A DNA stretch of 64,000 nucleotides from Thermoflexia bacterium (GCA_011192125.1 DUEL01000012.1:23622-87621); one strand, 5' to 3'. Shown: positions 46,737-56,626, counted from the first letter of the stretch. Numbers and translations: made by a program. Notes: generated by a model from the sequence alone, not told the origin.

Positions 46737-48123
46737 GCGGCGCTTCCCTGTTCTCTGGCTCTGGTTGCTGCGGGCGGGGATGGCCGTCGGCGTGTTGGCG
46801 TTTGGGGTGGTGGTGGGTTGGATGACCGGGCGGATGGCCCGTCCCTGGTTGTTGCTGCCGCTTGTGTTTCTTCCTCTGATGGGGGTGCTGGGCCTCGGAC
46901 GGGCGCGCATCGAGCATGGGATCGTCGGTATCATCGCCGCCGCCGCCGTTATCCGCTACACGCTTCCCACCGGCACCCGAAGCCGGATCCCCATCAGCCT
47001 GGTCCTGGCGGGGGGCGTCGTCGCCTGGTGGGTGGCAGGCCAGTGGCTGACCGATCGGAAGGTCCGGCTCAAGCCCTCGCCGGTCAACGTACCCCTTCTG
47101 GGCTTCGTCGCCGCATCCATCATCTCGCTTCCCTGGAGCATCGCCTTCCGCGACGTCCTGGTGCAGCCCTGGCCTACCTGGCCCTTCGTCCAGTTGGGGG
47201 GGCTGGCTGTGATGGTCCTGTTGCCGGGCGTGTTCCTCGTGGCGGCTCAACAGGAGGATACCCGGTGGATCCGTGTCCTGGTCGGCCTGCTGCTGGTTGT
47301 CGGGACGGCGGCCATCCTGAGGTACTACCTGCGCTTGCCCTACTTGGACTTCCTTCAGGTCCGGCCCCTCTTCCCGACCTGGTTCATCTGCCTCGCCCTC
47401 GCCCTGGGGTTTTTCCACCGTCGGCTGCCGCTGCTGATCCGCCTGGCGTTGGTGGTCCTGGCCGGAGCGTGGTTCTACCAGGTCTTCGTTCACCAATTCC
47501 GCTGGCTTTCCTCCTGGGTGCCGGCGATGGCCGGGCTGGCGGCGATCGGGGTGTTGCGCTCGCGCAAAGTGCTGATCCTCCTGATTGTGGCGGTGACCCT
47601 GTACGTCGCCTTCAACCTCCCTGCGGTGGAGGCCAAACTGCAACAGGAGATGGTCGTCAGCGGCGTGACGCGGGTCGATGCCTGGCTTCACAACTGGCGG
47701 GTGACCGGGAAGCACTGGCTCTTCGGCGTTGGACCGGCAGGCTACGCCGTCTATTACATGAACTACTTCCCACTGGAGGCGATGGCCTCCCACAGCACCT
47801 ACATCGACGTCCTCTCCCAGACGGGCGTGGTGGGCCTTTTCTTCTTCCTGTGGTTCTGGGCGGCGACGGGTGTGGTCCTCTGGCGGCTGTACCGGCGGGT
47901 GAGGGGGCGGCAGGACTTCGCCGAGGCGTTCGCCCTGGCTGCGGTCGGTGGGTATGTGGGTGCGTTGGTGGCGATGGCGCTGGGGGATTGGATCGTTCCC
48001 TTCGTCTATACCCAGACCATCGCCGGGTTCGACTACGCCGTCTACACCTGGGCCCTCCTGGGCGCGGCCCAGGCGATGGAGCAGGTTAGCAAGGGAACAG
48101 GGAAGCAGGGAAGCGGGGAATGA
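46720..48123 (+). CDS. O-antigen ligase/polymerase-like membrane protein (Wzy/WaaL)
   Basis: Polytopic; HNWRVTGKHWLFGVGPAGYAVYY...ASHSTYIDVLSQTGVVGLFFFL. Confidence 0.82.
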   Translation: MLTSIERRFPVLWLWLLRAGMAVGVLAFGVVVGWMTGRMARPWLLLPLVFLPLMGVLGLGRARIEHGIVGIIAAAAVIRYTLPTGTRSRIPISLVLAGGVVAWWVAGQWLTDRKVRLKPSPVNVPLLGFVAASIISLPWSIAFRDVLVQPWPTWPFVQLGGLAVMVLLPGVFLVAAQQEDTRWIRVLVGLLLVVGTAAILRYYLRLPYLDFLQVRPLFPTWFICLALALGFFHRRLPLLIRLALVVLAGAWFYQVFVHQFRWLSSWVPAMAGLAAIGVLRSRKVLILLIVAVTLYVAFNLPAVEAKLQQEMVVSGVTRVDAWLHNWRVTGKHWLFGVGPAGYAVYYMNYFPLEAMASHSTYIDVLSQTGVVGLFFFLWFWAATGVVLWRLYRRVRGRQDFAEAFALAAVGGYVGALVAMALGDWIVPFVYTQTIAGFDYAVYTWALLGAAQAMEQVSKGTGKQGSGE

Positions 48124-49052
48124 GGGTGGACGTCTCGGTCATCGTGGTCAGTTGGAATACGCGGGAGTTGCTGGCCCAGTGCCTGCGGTCGATTTACGAG
48201 ACGGCGGGGGATCTGACGGTGGAGGTCATCGTGGTGGACAACGGCTCCACCGACGGGAGCGTGGAGATGGTGCGGGAGCGGTTCCCCGGGGTCCGGCTGA
48301 TCGTCAACCGGGAGAACGTGGGGTTCGCCCGGGCCAACAACCAGGCCATGGCGGTGGCCCGCGGACGGTACTTCCTGCTCCTGAACAGCGACGCCGTCCT
48401 GCGGCCGGGCGCGTTGGGAGCCCTGGTGGACCTGATGGAGACCCACCCGCGAGCGGGGATGGCGGGGGGACGGTTGGTGAACCCGGATGGGAGTTTTCAG
48501 GCATCGTTCATGGACTTCCCCACCCTTTGGGGAGAGGTCCTGTTGATGCTCAAGTTGCATCCCCTTTTCCGCTCCCCCTACTTCCCCAGTCACCCTCCCG
48601 CCGAAAGCGGGGAGGTGCGGGAGGCGGATTGGATCCCCGGCGCGTGCATGCTGGTGCGGCGGGAGGTGTGGGAGGAGGTCGGTGGGCTGGACGAGACGTA
48701 CTTTATGTACTCCGAAGAGGTGGATTGGTGCTGGCGGGTGAAGCGGGCCGGATGGCGGATTTATTACACGCCGCAGGCGGAGATCGTCCACTGGGGCGGG
48801 CAGAGCATCGGCCAGGTGCCGCTGGAGAAGCGGGCGCGGGTGTATCGGGGGAAGTGGCTCTTCTTCCGCAGGTGGAGGGGGCGGCGGACCGCCGGGCTGT
48901 TCCGGCTGGTGCTGGTGGCGACGACAGCGCTGAAAATGGGGCTGTGGGTCCCGTTGCTGGTCGCGCCGACCCGCGCGATGCGCGGCCGGGCCCGGCGGAA
49001 CCTCCGGTCCTACCGGAGGTTGTTGGGCGTGGTGGGAGGGGGAGCAGGATGA
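48120..49052 (+). CDS. Glycosyltransferase family 2
   Basis: VSVIVVSWNTRELLAQCLRSIYE...VIVVDNGSTDGSVEMV...LLLNSDAVL. Confidence 0.92.
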   Translation: MRVDVSVIVVSWNTRELLAQCLRSIYETAGDLTVEVIVVDNGSTDGSVEMVRERFPGVRLIVNRENVGFARANNQAMAVARGRYFLLLNSDAVLRPGALGALVDLMETHPRAGMAGGRLVNPDGSFQASFMDFPTLWGEVLLMLKLHPLFRSPYFPSHPPAESGEVREADWIPGACMLVRREVWEEVGGLDETYFMYSEEVDWCWRVKRAGWRIYYTPQAEIVHWGGQSIGQVPLEKRARVYRGKWLFFRRWRGRRTAGLFRLVLVATTALKMGLWVPLLVAPTRAMRGRARRNLRSYRRLLGVVGGGAG

Positions 49053-50326
49053 GACCGCTCCGCGTCCTGTTCATCGCCCAGGTCTTCCCCTACCCGTTGG
49101 ACAGCGGCCCTAAGATCCGGGCTTACTACGTCCTCCGCTACCTCGCCGCCCGCCATCGGGTGACGCTGGTAGCCTTCCTCACCCATCCCCGGGAGCGGCG
49201 GTACGTGGACCATCTGGCCTCTTTCTGCGAGGCGGTCCATCCGGTGGAGCGGCCCCGCTCCTTGTGGCGGGAGGGGCTGGCCCTGGCCCGCAGCCTCCTC
49301 ACCGGCCGCCCCTTTATGATCGAACGGCACTTCGACCGGGGGATGGCCCGTCTGGTGGAGGATCTGGTGGCGGAGGAGCGATTCGACCTGATCCACGTGG
49401 ACCAGGTGAAGGTGGCCCAGTACGGCCTGCGGATCGAGGGGGTCCCCCGCGTGATCGACAAGCACAACGCCTACGCGCTGGTGTTGAAGGGGGTGGCGGA
49501 GAGCGACCCCTCCCCGCTGCGGCGGCTGGTGGCCCGGATGGACTGGCGACGGATGGCCCGGTACGAGGGGACGGTCTGCCGCGCCTTCGACGGGGTGGTC
49601 GCCGTCACCGCGGCGGATCGGGATACGCTGCGCCGGTTCTCCGGCGACGGGCGGTCCATCCCCGTCATCCCCATCGCCACCGACTGCGAGGCCGTCCGGC
49701 CGGTCCGCCGCCGGGCCGACGCGCGGGACGTCCTGATCCTGGGGTCCCTCTTCTACCCGCCCAACGTCGACGGGGCGGTCTGGTTCGCCCGCGAGATCTT
49801 CCCCCGGATTCGGGCGGAGGTGCCGGACGCGCGGCTGCTCCTGGTCGGCGGGCGGCCTGCGCCGGAGGTGGTCGCCCTGGGCCGGGAGGACGGGGTGGAG
49901 GTGACCGGCTACGTGAAGGACCTGCGACCCTACCTGGAGCGGACGGCGGTGATGGCGGTGCCGCTCCGGTTCGGCAGCGGGATGCGGGTGAAGATCCTGG
50001 ACGGCCTGGCCTGGGGCCTGCCGATGGTCTCCACCTCCGTCGGGTGCGAGGGGATCGACGTGACGCCGGAGCGGGACATTCTGCTGGCCGACGCGCCGGA
50101 AACCTTCGCCGCCCAGGTGGTGCGGGTGCTGCGGGACCGGCGGCTGGCCGACAGCCTCTCCACCAACGGACGCCGCCTGGCGGAGCAGCGGTACGACTGG
50201 CGGGTCCTCTACCCTCGCTGGGATCAGGTCTACGCCAGCGTGTTGGGATACAGCGGTTTAACACAACACCCCAGAGACGCGGAGGAGGCAGTGGAAAACT
50301 CCGTCCCCTCTGCGTCTCCGTGGTGA
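49049..50326 (+). CDS. Glycosyltransferase family 4
   Basis: FIAQVFPYPLDSGPKIRAYYVLRYLA...VPLRFGSGMRVKILDGLAWGLPMVSTSVGCEGI. Confidence 0.9.
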   Translation: MRPLRVLFIAQVFPYPLDSGPKIRAYYVLRYLAARHRVTLVAFLTHPRERRYVDHLASFCEAVHPVERPRSLWREGLALARSLLTGRPFMIERHFDRGMARLVEDLVAEERFDLIHVDQVKVAQYGLRIEGVPRVIDKHNAYALVLKGVAESDPSPLRRLVARMDWRRMARYEGTVCRAFDGVVAVTAADRDTLRRFSGDGRSIPVIPIATDCEAVRPVRRRADARDVLILGSLFYPPNVDGAVWFAREIFPRIRAEVPDARLLLVGGRPAPEVVALGREDGVEVTGYVKDLRPYLERTAVMAVPLRFGSGMRVKILDGLAWGLPMVSTSVGCEGIDVTPERDILLADAPETFAAQVVRVLRDRRLADSLSTNGRRLAEQRYDWRVLYPRWDQVYASVLGYSGLTQHPRDAEEAVENSVPSASPW

Positions 50327-50327
50327 A
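50266..50327. repeat. CACAGAG/CTCTGTG dispersed repeat, copy 6
   Basis: accccagagacgcggagg...ccctctgcgtctccgtggtgaa. Confidence 0.8.
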
Positions 50328-50342
50328 GGAATCTGGAGGAGT

Positions 50343-52016
50343 ATGGTAGGAGAAAACGGACGTTGCTTGGTCATCGGGCTGGACGGCGGATCGCCGGACC
50401 TGATCCGGCGGTGGGCCGACGAGGGGAAGTTGCCCAATCTGGCCCGCCTCATCGAGGAAGGGACCTTCGGTCACCTTCGCTCGACCTATCCGCCTATCTC
50501 TGCCGCCGCCTGGGTGACCTTCTTGACTGGTCAGGAGCCGGGGCAGCACGGCATCTTCGACTTCCGCAACTACGACCCCACCCGGTACACCTGCACCGAC
50601 GAAGCCATCGTCAACTCGACCGCCTTTGCCGGGCGAACGATGCTGGACGTGGCAGGGTCCTATGGACGGCGGGTGGGGGCGGTGACGGTGCCCATCACCT
50701 ACCCGACCTGGCCCGTCAACGGGGCGATGGTCGCTGGCTACCCCACCCCCGACGCGAAGCGGGCCTTCACCTACCCGCCGGAACTGGGGGATCGGCTGGG
50801 CTCTCTGACCGAGGACTCCGCCTTCTTCCGCTCCCGCGCTCCGGACGAGGTGGCCCGCGAACTGATCCGGCTGGTGCGGGACCGGGCGGAGGCGGCGCGG
50901 TGGATGCTGGAGAACGACGCTTACGACCTCTTTGTGGTCGTCTTCGGGGCCACCGATCGGGCGCAGCACGACTTCTGGCGGCACTTCGACCCCGGTTTCC
51001 CCACCCACGACCCGGCGGAGGCGGACCGGTTCGGTTCGGTGATCCTGGAGGTGTACCAGGAGGCGGATCGGGCCGTCGGTCGGCTGTTGGAGGCGGTGCC
51101 TGAGGAGACGACGGTGCTGGTGATGTCCGACCACGGTGCGGGGCCCCGCGCCACCCGTTACTTCCACCTCAACGCCTGGCTGACCCAGGAGGGGTTGCTG
51201 CAGATGCGGGGGGGAGGCGGTTCCCCGCTCCGGTGGACCCGCCCCCTCTACCGGGCGTTCAAAGCGCGCTTCCCCTATCAGGAGCAGGTGTACCGTCGCC
51301 TGCCTGCCGTCCTGAAGCGGTGGGCCTCCCGCGTCGACTCCGACGCCGAACTGGGGATCGGCGACGTGGACTGGGGCCGGACGGTCGCCTACCGGTTCCC
51401 GATGTACCCGCCGGTGGAGGGGATCGTCGTCAACCTGCGCGGGCGGCAGCCGGAAGGGATCGTCGAGCCGGGGGCCGGGTATGAACGGCTGCGGGATGAG
51501 ATCATCGACCGGCTGCAGGGGTTGACCGATCCGGAGACCGGTGAGCCGGTCGTGGAGGCCGCATTCCGGAGGGAGGATCTCTATCGGGGCGACCACTTGG
51601 AGCGGGTGCCGGACATCGTGGTGGTGATGTCGGAGGGGTATGAGGGCGGATCGGCCCTCTCCGGCCCCTTCGTCACCTCGATCCCGGAGGACGACCTGCG
51701 CCGCCTCAGCGGGGCCCACCGGATGGACGGGGTCCTCATCGCCCACGGACCGGCGATTCGCCGGGGCGAGGGGGACGGCGGGGCGCGGATCGTCGATCTA
51801 GCGCCAACGATCCTCTACGCGCTCGGCGTGCCGGTCCCGAGCCGGATGGACGGCCGCGTGCTGGTGGACCTCTTTGAGCCAGGGTACGTCGCTGACCATC
51901 CGGTGGAGCGGGTGGCATGGCGGGGTGAGGGGGTCGAGGTGGAGGAAAGTGGGCTCTCTGAAGAGGAGGAGAGCGTGATCCGGGAGAAACTGCGTCGGTT
52001 AGGGTACATCGAATGA
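50343..52016 (+). CDS. Alkaline-phosphatase-superfamily phosphodiesterase/nucleotide pyrophosphatase-like
   Basis: LVIGLDGGSPDLIRRWADEGKLPNLARLIEEG...PPISAAAWVTFLTGQEPGQHGIFDF...MSDHGAG. Confidence 0.9.
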   Translation: MVGENGRCLVIGLDGGSPDLIRRWADEGKLPNLARLIEEGTFGHLRSTYPPISAAAWVTFLTGQEPGQHGIFDFRNYDPTRYTCTDEAIVNSTAFAGRTMLDVAGSYGRRVGAVTVPITYPTWPVNGAMVAGYPTPDAKRAFTYPPELGDRLGSLTEDSAFFRSRAPDEVARELIRLVRDRAEAARWMLENDAYDLFVVVFGATDRAQHDFWRHFDPGFPTHDPAEADRFGSVILEVYQEADRAVGRLLEAVPEETTVLVMSDHGAGPRATRYFHLNAWLTQEGLLQMRGGGGSPLRWTRPLYRAFKARFPYQEQVYRRLPAVLKRWASRVDSDAELGIGDVDWGRTVAYRFPMYPPVEGIVVNLRGRQPEGIVEPGAGYERLRDEIIDRLQGLTDPETGEPVVEAAFRREDLYRGDHLERVPDIVVVMSEGYEGGSALSGPFVTSIPEDDLRRLSGAHRMDGVLIAHGPAIRRGEGDGGARIVDLAPTILYALGVPVPSRMDGRVLVDLFEPGYVADHPVERVAWRGEGVEVEESGLSEEEESVIREKLRRLGYIE

Positions 52017-53470
52017 GCGGAGTGAGGGGGATGAGACGGGCGGGGGTGCTCTTTCTGGTCCTGCTGGTCTGCTACGCCTACTTCCTTCCCCGCTGGGCGG
52101 AGTGGAACCAGAACTCGCGGATGGACCTGACGATGGCCATCGTCGAACAAGGGACCTTCGTCATCGACGACTACTATGGGAACACGGGGGACTACGCGGT
52201 GTACGGGGGTCACGTTTACACCGACAAGGCCCCGGGTGCCTCGTTCGTGGGCGTGCCCGCCTATGCGGCGTTTCGCGCCCTGGCCCGGCTGCCGGTCGTG
52301 GAGCAGCTCCTGGAGCGGGTGAGCCGCACTTCGGCGTTCCAGGCCACGTTGCGGGAGGGGGGGACCGGCCTGTTGGAGGAGAAGGTGCGATTTGCCGCGG
52401 CCCTCTACTTTGTCACTTTCTTCTCCATCACCCTGCCCTCTGCGCTGCTGGGCGTGTTGCTGTACCGGTTCCTGGGGCACGTCTTACCCTCGCCGGGCCT
52501 CCGGTGGCTGCTGGTGCTGGCCTACGGGCTGGGGACCATCGCCTGGCCCTACTCCACCGTCTTCTACGGGCATCAGTTGGCGGCGGTGCTGCTCTTCGGG
52601 GCCTTCTACCTGGCCTGGCGGGTCCGCCGGGGGACGCTGCGCCCTCGCGCGCTGTGGGCGGTGGGCGCGCTCCTAGGCCTCACGGTCCTGGTGGAGTTCC
52701 CCGCTCTCCCCGCCGCCGCCCTCCTCACCCTCTACACGTTGAGACCTGAAACCCGGAAACCTGGGACCTTGAGGCCCTTGCTCCCGATCCTCCTCGCCGC
52801 CCTTCCCTTCGCTCTCCTTCTGGGCTACTACAACGCCACCTGCTTCGGTTCCCCCTTCACCTCCAGTTACCGGTACCTCGCCAACTTCCCGGAGATCTCC
52901 GGCTACGGCTTCCTGGGTTTCGGTCCGCCGCGGCTGGAAGCGCTGTGGGGCATCACCTTCAGCCCCTACCGGGGTCTTTTCTATCTTTCCCCCTTCCTCC
53001 TGCTGGCCCTGCCGGGGTTCTGGGCCTGGGTGAAGGAGCGGGAATGGCGGGTGGAGGGGCTGCTGGCGGGTGCCTTCGTCGGTGTGCAGTTCTTCCTCAT
53101 CACCTGCTGGTACGACTGGCGGGGTGGGTTCGCCATCGGCCCGCGCAACCTGCTGCTGATCCTCCCTTACCTGGTCGTGGCGGTGGCCTTTTTCCTGCGG
53201 CGGTGGGGAGCGCGGGCCTGGGGGCGGTTCGTCTTCGGCGGGCTGGTGGCGCTGTCGTTCGTGATGACGGGGGTGGCGGCGACGGCGGGCCAGTTGTTCC
53301 CCTCCGTCACCATCGCCAGCCCGTGGACCGAGTACTGGTGGCCCCGGTTTATCGCTGGCGACATCACCCGCAACCTGGGGATGGCGGTCGGCCTGCCCGG
53401 CCTGTGGAGCCTGCTCCCGCTGCCGATCGTCGTCGGCGTTGGCGTTTTCCTGGCCTGGAGGTGGAGATGA
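52013..53470 (+). CDS. Polytopic GT-C-like membrane protein
   Basis: NQNSRMDLTMAIVEQGTFVIDDYYGNTGDYAVYGGHVYTDKAPGASFVGVPAY; many TM segments. Confidence 0.65.
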   Translation: MSGVRGMRRAGVLFLVLLVCYAYFLPRWAEWNQNSRMDLTMAIVEQGTFVIDDYYGNTGDYAVYGGHVYTDKAPGASFVGVPAYAAFRALARLPVVEQLLERVSRTSAFQATLREGGTGLLEEKVRFAAALYFVTFFSITLPSALLGVLLYRFLGHVLPSPGLRWLLVLAYGLGTIAWPYSTVFYGHQLAAVLLFGAFYLAWRVRRGTLRPRALWAVGALLGLTVLVEFPALPAAALLTLYTLRPETRKPGTLRPLLPILLAALPFALLLGYYNATCFGSPFTSSYRYLANFPEISGYGFLGFGPPRLEALWGITFSPYRGLFYLSPFLLLALPGFWAWVKEREWRVEGLLAGAFVGVQFFLITCWYDWRGGFAIGPRNLLLILPYLVVAVAFFLRRWGARAWGRFVFGGLVALSFVMTGVAATAGQLFPSVTIASPWTEYWWPRFIAGDITRNLGMAVGLPGLWSLLPLPIVVGVGVFLAWRWR

Positions 53471-55086
53471 AACCCCGCGCTTTCCGGCTTCCCCGCTTCC
53501 CGCTGACCGTGCTGATTGTCCTGCTGGTCCTCTCCTTCCTCCCCACCCTCTACGGCTACCTCTCCTGCCCGCCGGACCGGTGGTTCTCCGGCGTCGTCTA
53601 CAACATGCACGACACGGCCCAGTACCTCACCTGGGTGCGGGAGGCGGCCACGTCTCTTTTCACGGACAACAAACTGACGGCGGAGCCCACGCCCGCGGTC
53701 TTCGTCAACCTCCACTGGTGGCTCCCGGGACGGCTGGCAGCCCTGGTCGGGCTGGATTTCGCCCCGATGTACCAACTGTATCGACTGGTGGCGGTCGCGC
53801 TTCTGGTCTGGGTGAGCTACCGGTTCGCCGCCCATCTCTTCGCCGACCGAACCCGTCGGCGGTTCGCTTTCCTCCTCAGCCTGCTCGGCTCGGGGCTGGG
53901 GTGGATCTGGGTGGTCCTCAAGTACGCCACCGGTGGCGCGGCCCCCTTCTTCCCGCTGGACATCTACACGACCCCCGGCAACGGCTTCTGGGTGATGGTC
54001 GCCTCCCCCCACCTGACCCTGGCGGCAGCGTTGGTCGCCGGGGTGTTCCTGCTGGCCCTGCGGGCGGTGGAGCGGGACCGGCTCGGTTGGGCGCTGGGCG
54101 CGGGGGGATTGGCCCTCTTCCTCGGCCTGGGCCACGTGTACGACCTGGTGACGGTCTGGGCGGTGCTGGCCCTCTTCGGGCTGCTGCGGGTGCTGCGGGA
54201 CGGCCGGTTCTGGCGAACGCTGCTGCTCCTCGGCGTCGTGGTGCTCCTCTCCGCCCCGGCTCCCCTCTACTGGGCGTGGGTCTCCTCCCACCCCGCCTGG
54301 AGCCAGGCGCTGGCCCAGTACGAAAACCTGGGCGTCTTCACGCCGGACCCGCTCCATCTGCTGGTCCTGCTGGGGCTGCCCTTCCTGTTGGCCGCCGCGA
54401 CCTACAGGGGGTGGGTCCCCCTGCGCGACCAGAGCGACCGCTGGTTGCTGATCAAGGTGTGGTTCGTCTCGGTGCCGCTCCTGGTCTATCTGCCGGTCCA
54501 TTTTCAGATCATGCTGCTGACCGGCTACACCGTCCCCGTGGCCGCGCTGGCGACGCGGGGGGTGTTCGACCATGTCCTCCCCTGGCTGGCGGCGCGGCGG
54601 GAGTGGCTGGCCCGCTGGGCGCCGGTGGCGTTTCTGGTGTTGGCTGCGTTGACCAACGTTTACCTCTTCGGCTGGCGGTTCGTGGAACTTTCCCGCCACG
54701 ATTACCCCTTCTACCTGCACAGGGACGAGGTGGCGGCGATGGAATGGCTGGAGTGGGAGACCCCGCCCGACGAAGTGGTCCTGAGCAGTTTCGTCGTCGG
54801 CCACTTCCTCCCCGGCCTCACGGGCGACCGGGCCTTTCTGGGGAACGCGGTGATGACCCTGGACTTCAATCGGAAGCGGGAGCAGGTTGCGGCCTTCTTT
54901 GGGAATGGGATGAGCGACGCGGATCGCATCGCACTCCTGCGCCGGTACGGCGTGCGGTACGTCTTCTACGGCCCGGCGGAACGGGCGCTGGGATCCTACG
55001 ACCCGGCAAGCGCGCCGTTCCTCGAGCCCGTTTTCCGCACCGGGGAGGTCGACATCTACGCAGTGCGGAGGGTGGACAATGAGTGA
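53467..55086 (+). CDS. Polytopic membrane protein, possible GT-C
   Basis: Many TM segments; N-terminal loop NMHDTAQYLTWVREAATSLF. Confidence 0.6.
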   Translation: MKPRAFRLPRFPLTVLIVLLVLSFLPTLYGYLSCPPDRWFSGVVYNMHDTAQYLTWVREAATSLFTDNKLTAEPTPAVFVNLHWWLPGRLAALVGLDFAPMYQLYRLVAVALLVWVSYRFAAHLFADRTRRRFAFLLSLLGSGLGWIWVVLKYATGGAAPFFPLDIYTTPGNGFWVMVASPHLTLAAALVAGVFLLALRAVERDRLGWALGAGGLALFLGLGHVYDLVTVWAVLALFGLLRVLRDGRFWRTLLLLGVVVLLSAPAPLYWAWVSSHPAWSQALAQYENLGVFTPDPLHLLVLLGLPFLLAAATYRGWVPLRDQSDRWLLIKVWFVSVPLLVYLPVHFQIMLLTGYTVPVAALATRGVFDHVLPWLAARREWLARWAPVAFLVLAALTNVYLFGWRFVELSRHDYPFYLHRDEVAAMEWLEWETPPDEVVLSSFVVGHFLPGLTGDRAFLGNAVMTLDFNRKREQVAAFFGNGMSDADRIALLRRYGVRYVFYGPAERALGSYDPASAPFLEPVFRTGEVDIYAVRRVDNE

Positions 55087-56626
55087 GCCGCGAAGGACGC
55101 AAGGAACGCGGGGAGGAAAAGGGATCTTTGCGCCCTTTACGTCCTCTGCGGTTTTATTTCTGTTGATCGTGCTGAGCCGCCTCCCGTTCCGGACGCAGGT
55201 CCTCTATCACTGGGACTCGGTCAACTTCGCCTTTGCGATGCGCCGTTTCGACGTGGCGGCCGACCAGCCTCAGCCACCGGGGTACATCCTGTACGTCTGG
55301 CTCACCCGGCTGGTCGACCTGCTTTTCCACGATGCCAACACGACGATGGTGTGGATCAGCGTCGTCGCCAGCGGCCTGGCGGTGGTGTTTCTCTACCTCT
55401 TAGGCCGCGCGATGTGGGGTGAGCGGGTGGGATGGGTCGCTGCGTTGCTTCTGGCGTCCAGCCCCCTGTTCTGGTTCTACGGCGAGATCGGTCTGCCCCA
55501 CGCGCTGGATATGGCGATGGTCCTGCTTTCTGCCTGGCTCCTCTGGCAGGTGCGGAAAGGCGATCGTCGGGTGGTGTGGCCCGCCGTGATCACGCTGGGG
55601 ATCGCGGGAGGGATTCGCCCGCAGACGCTGGTCTTTCTTCTGCCACTGGCCCTCTACGCTATGGCGCGGATCGGCGTGGCCCGTCTGGCGGGGGCGGCGG
55701 CGGTGGGGGCGGTCGTCTGCCTGGCTTGGTTCCTCCCTCTGACGGCCAGCGCGGGCGGCGTCGGCCCGTATCTAGAGGCGATGTCGGCCTTCACCGATCG
55801 CTTCCAGCAGACTACCTCCGTCCTGATGGGGGCGGGGTGGAAAGGCGTAGCCTACAACCTGCGCAAACTGCTCCTCTACACCTTCTATGGTCTCTCCTCT
55901 TCCCTGTTTCCCTTCTTCCTCGCTTCCTTCCTGCTGCGTCGTCTCTCCCCCGACCCCCAGTGGCTCTTCCTCCTCTTCTGGGCTCTCCCCCCGTTGGCCT
56001 TCTACACCCTCATCCACATGGGCCAGCAGGGACTGATCTTCATCTTCCTGCCGGTCCTGCTGTTGGTGGGCGCGGTGGCGTTGGAGCGGCTGGCGCGAGG
56101 GCGGTGGTTGTGGGCCGCGGTGGCGCTCCTGGTGGTGCTCAACGTCGGTCTTTTCACCCTTGCCCCTGAGCGCCCGCTGGGTCCGGAAGGGCCTCGGCTG
56201 CTCACCCGCGCCGCGCTGGCCAACAGCGATCGATATTATCTGGACCGGTTTACGGCGATCCGCGACACCTTCCCCTCGGCCCACACGGCCATCGTCGCCG
56301 TGAACTGGCATCATCTGGAGTACTACTTACCGGAGTACACGCTCCTCCGGCTCGATCCGGGGCCGCCGAACAGCCCGCCCAGCCTGACGCCGCGCCGCTG
56401 GCCGGGGGAGGGGGTGCTGTCGGCGGCGGACCTGGGGTTGACGCCGGATGGGGAAGGGCGCGTCGCCCTGGTGTTGTTCGACGACAAGATTCCCTCGCTG
56501 TTTTCAGTGCGGGGTCAGGTCGAAGCGATCCCCCTCTCGGCGGGGGGCCGCTTGCAGGTGTTGTGGCTGGGGGTCGAGGAGCGGCTCCGATACGACGAGG
56601 CGGGGATGGAGGTGGTAGCGCCGTGA
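55079..56626 (+). CDS. GT39/PMT-like membrane glycosyltransferase
   Basis: DSVNFAFAMRRFDVAADQPQPPGYILYVWLTRLV; many TM segments. Confidence 0.75.
   Translation: MSEPRRTQGTRGGKGIFAPFTSSAVLFLLIVLSRLPFRTQVLYHWDSVNFAFAMRRFDVAADQPQPPGYILYVWLTRLVDLLFHDANTTMVWISVVASGLAVVFLYLLGRAMWGERVGWVAALLLASSPLFWFYGEIGLPHALDMAMVLLSAWLLWQVRKGDRRVVWPAVITLGIAGGIRPQTLVFLLPLALYAMARIGVARLAGAAAVGAVVCLAWFLPLTASAGGVGPYLEAMSAFTDRFQQTTSVLMGAGWKGVAYNLRKLLLYTFYGLSSSLFPFFLASFLLRRLSPDPQWLFLLFWALPPLAFYTLIHMGQQGLIFIFLPVLLLVGAVALERLARGRWLWAAVALLVVLNVGLFTLAPERPLGPEGPRLLTRAALANSDRYYLDRFTAIRDTFPSAHTAIVAVNWHHLEYYLPEYTLLRLDPGPPNSPPSLTPRRWPGEGVLSAADLGLTPDGEGRVALVLFDDKIPSLFSVRGQVEAIPLSAGGRLQVLWLGVEERLRYDEAGMEVVAP
55088..55155. repeat. 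Related dispersed repeat (GCGAAGGACGCAAGG / CCTTTACGTCCTCTGCGG), copy 7
   Basis: ccgcgaaggacgcaaggaacgcgg...ctttgcgccctttacgtcctctgcggtt. Confidence 0.7.
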
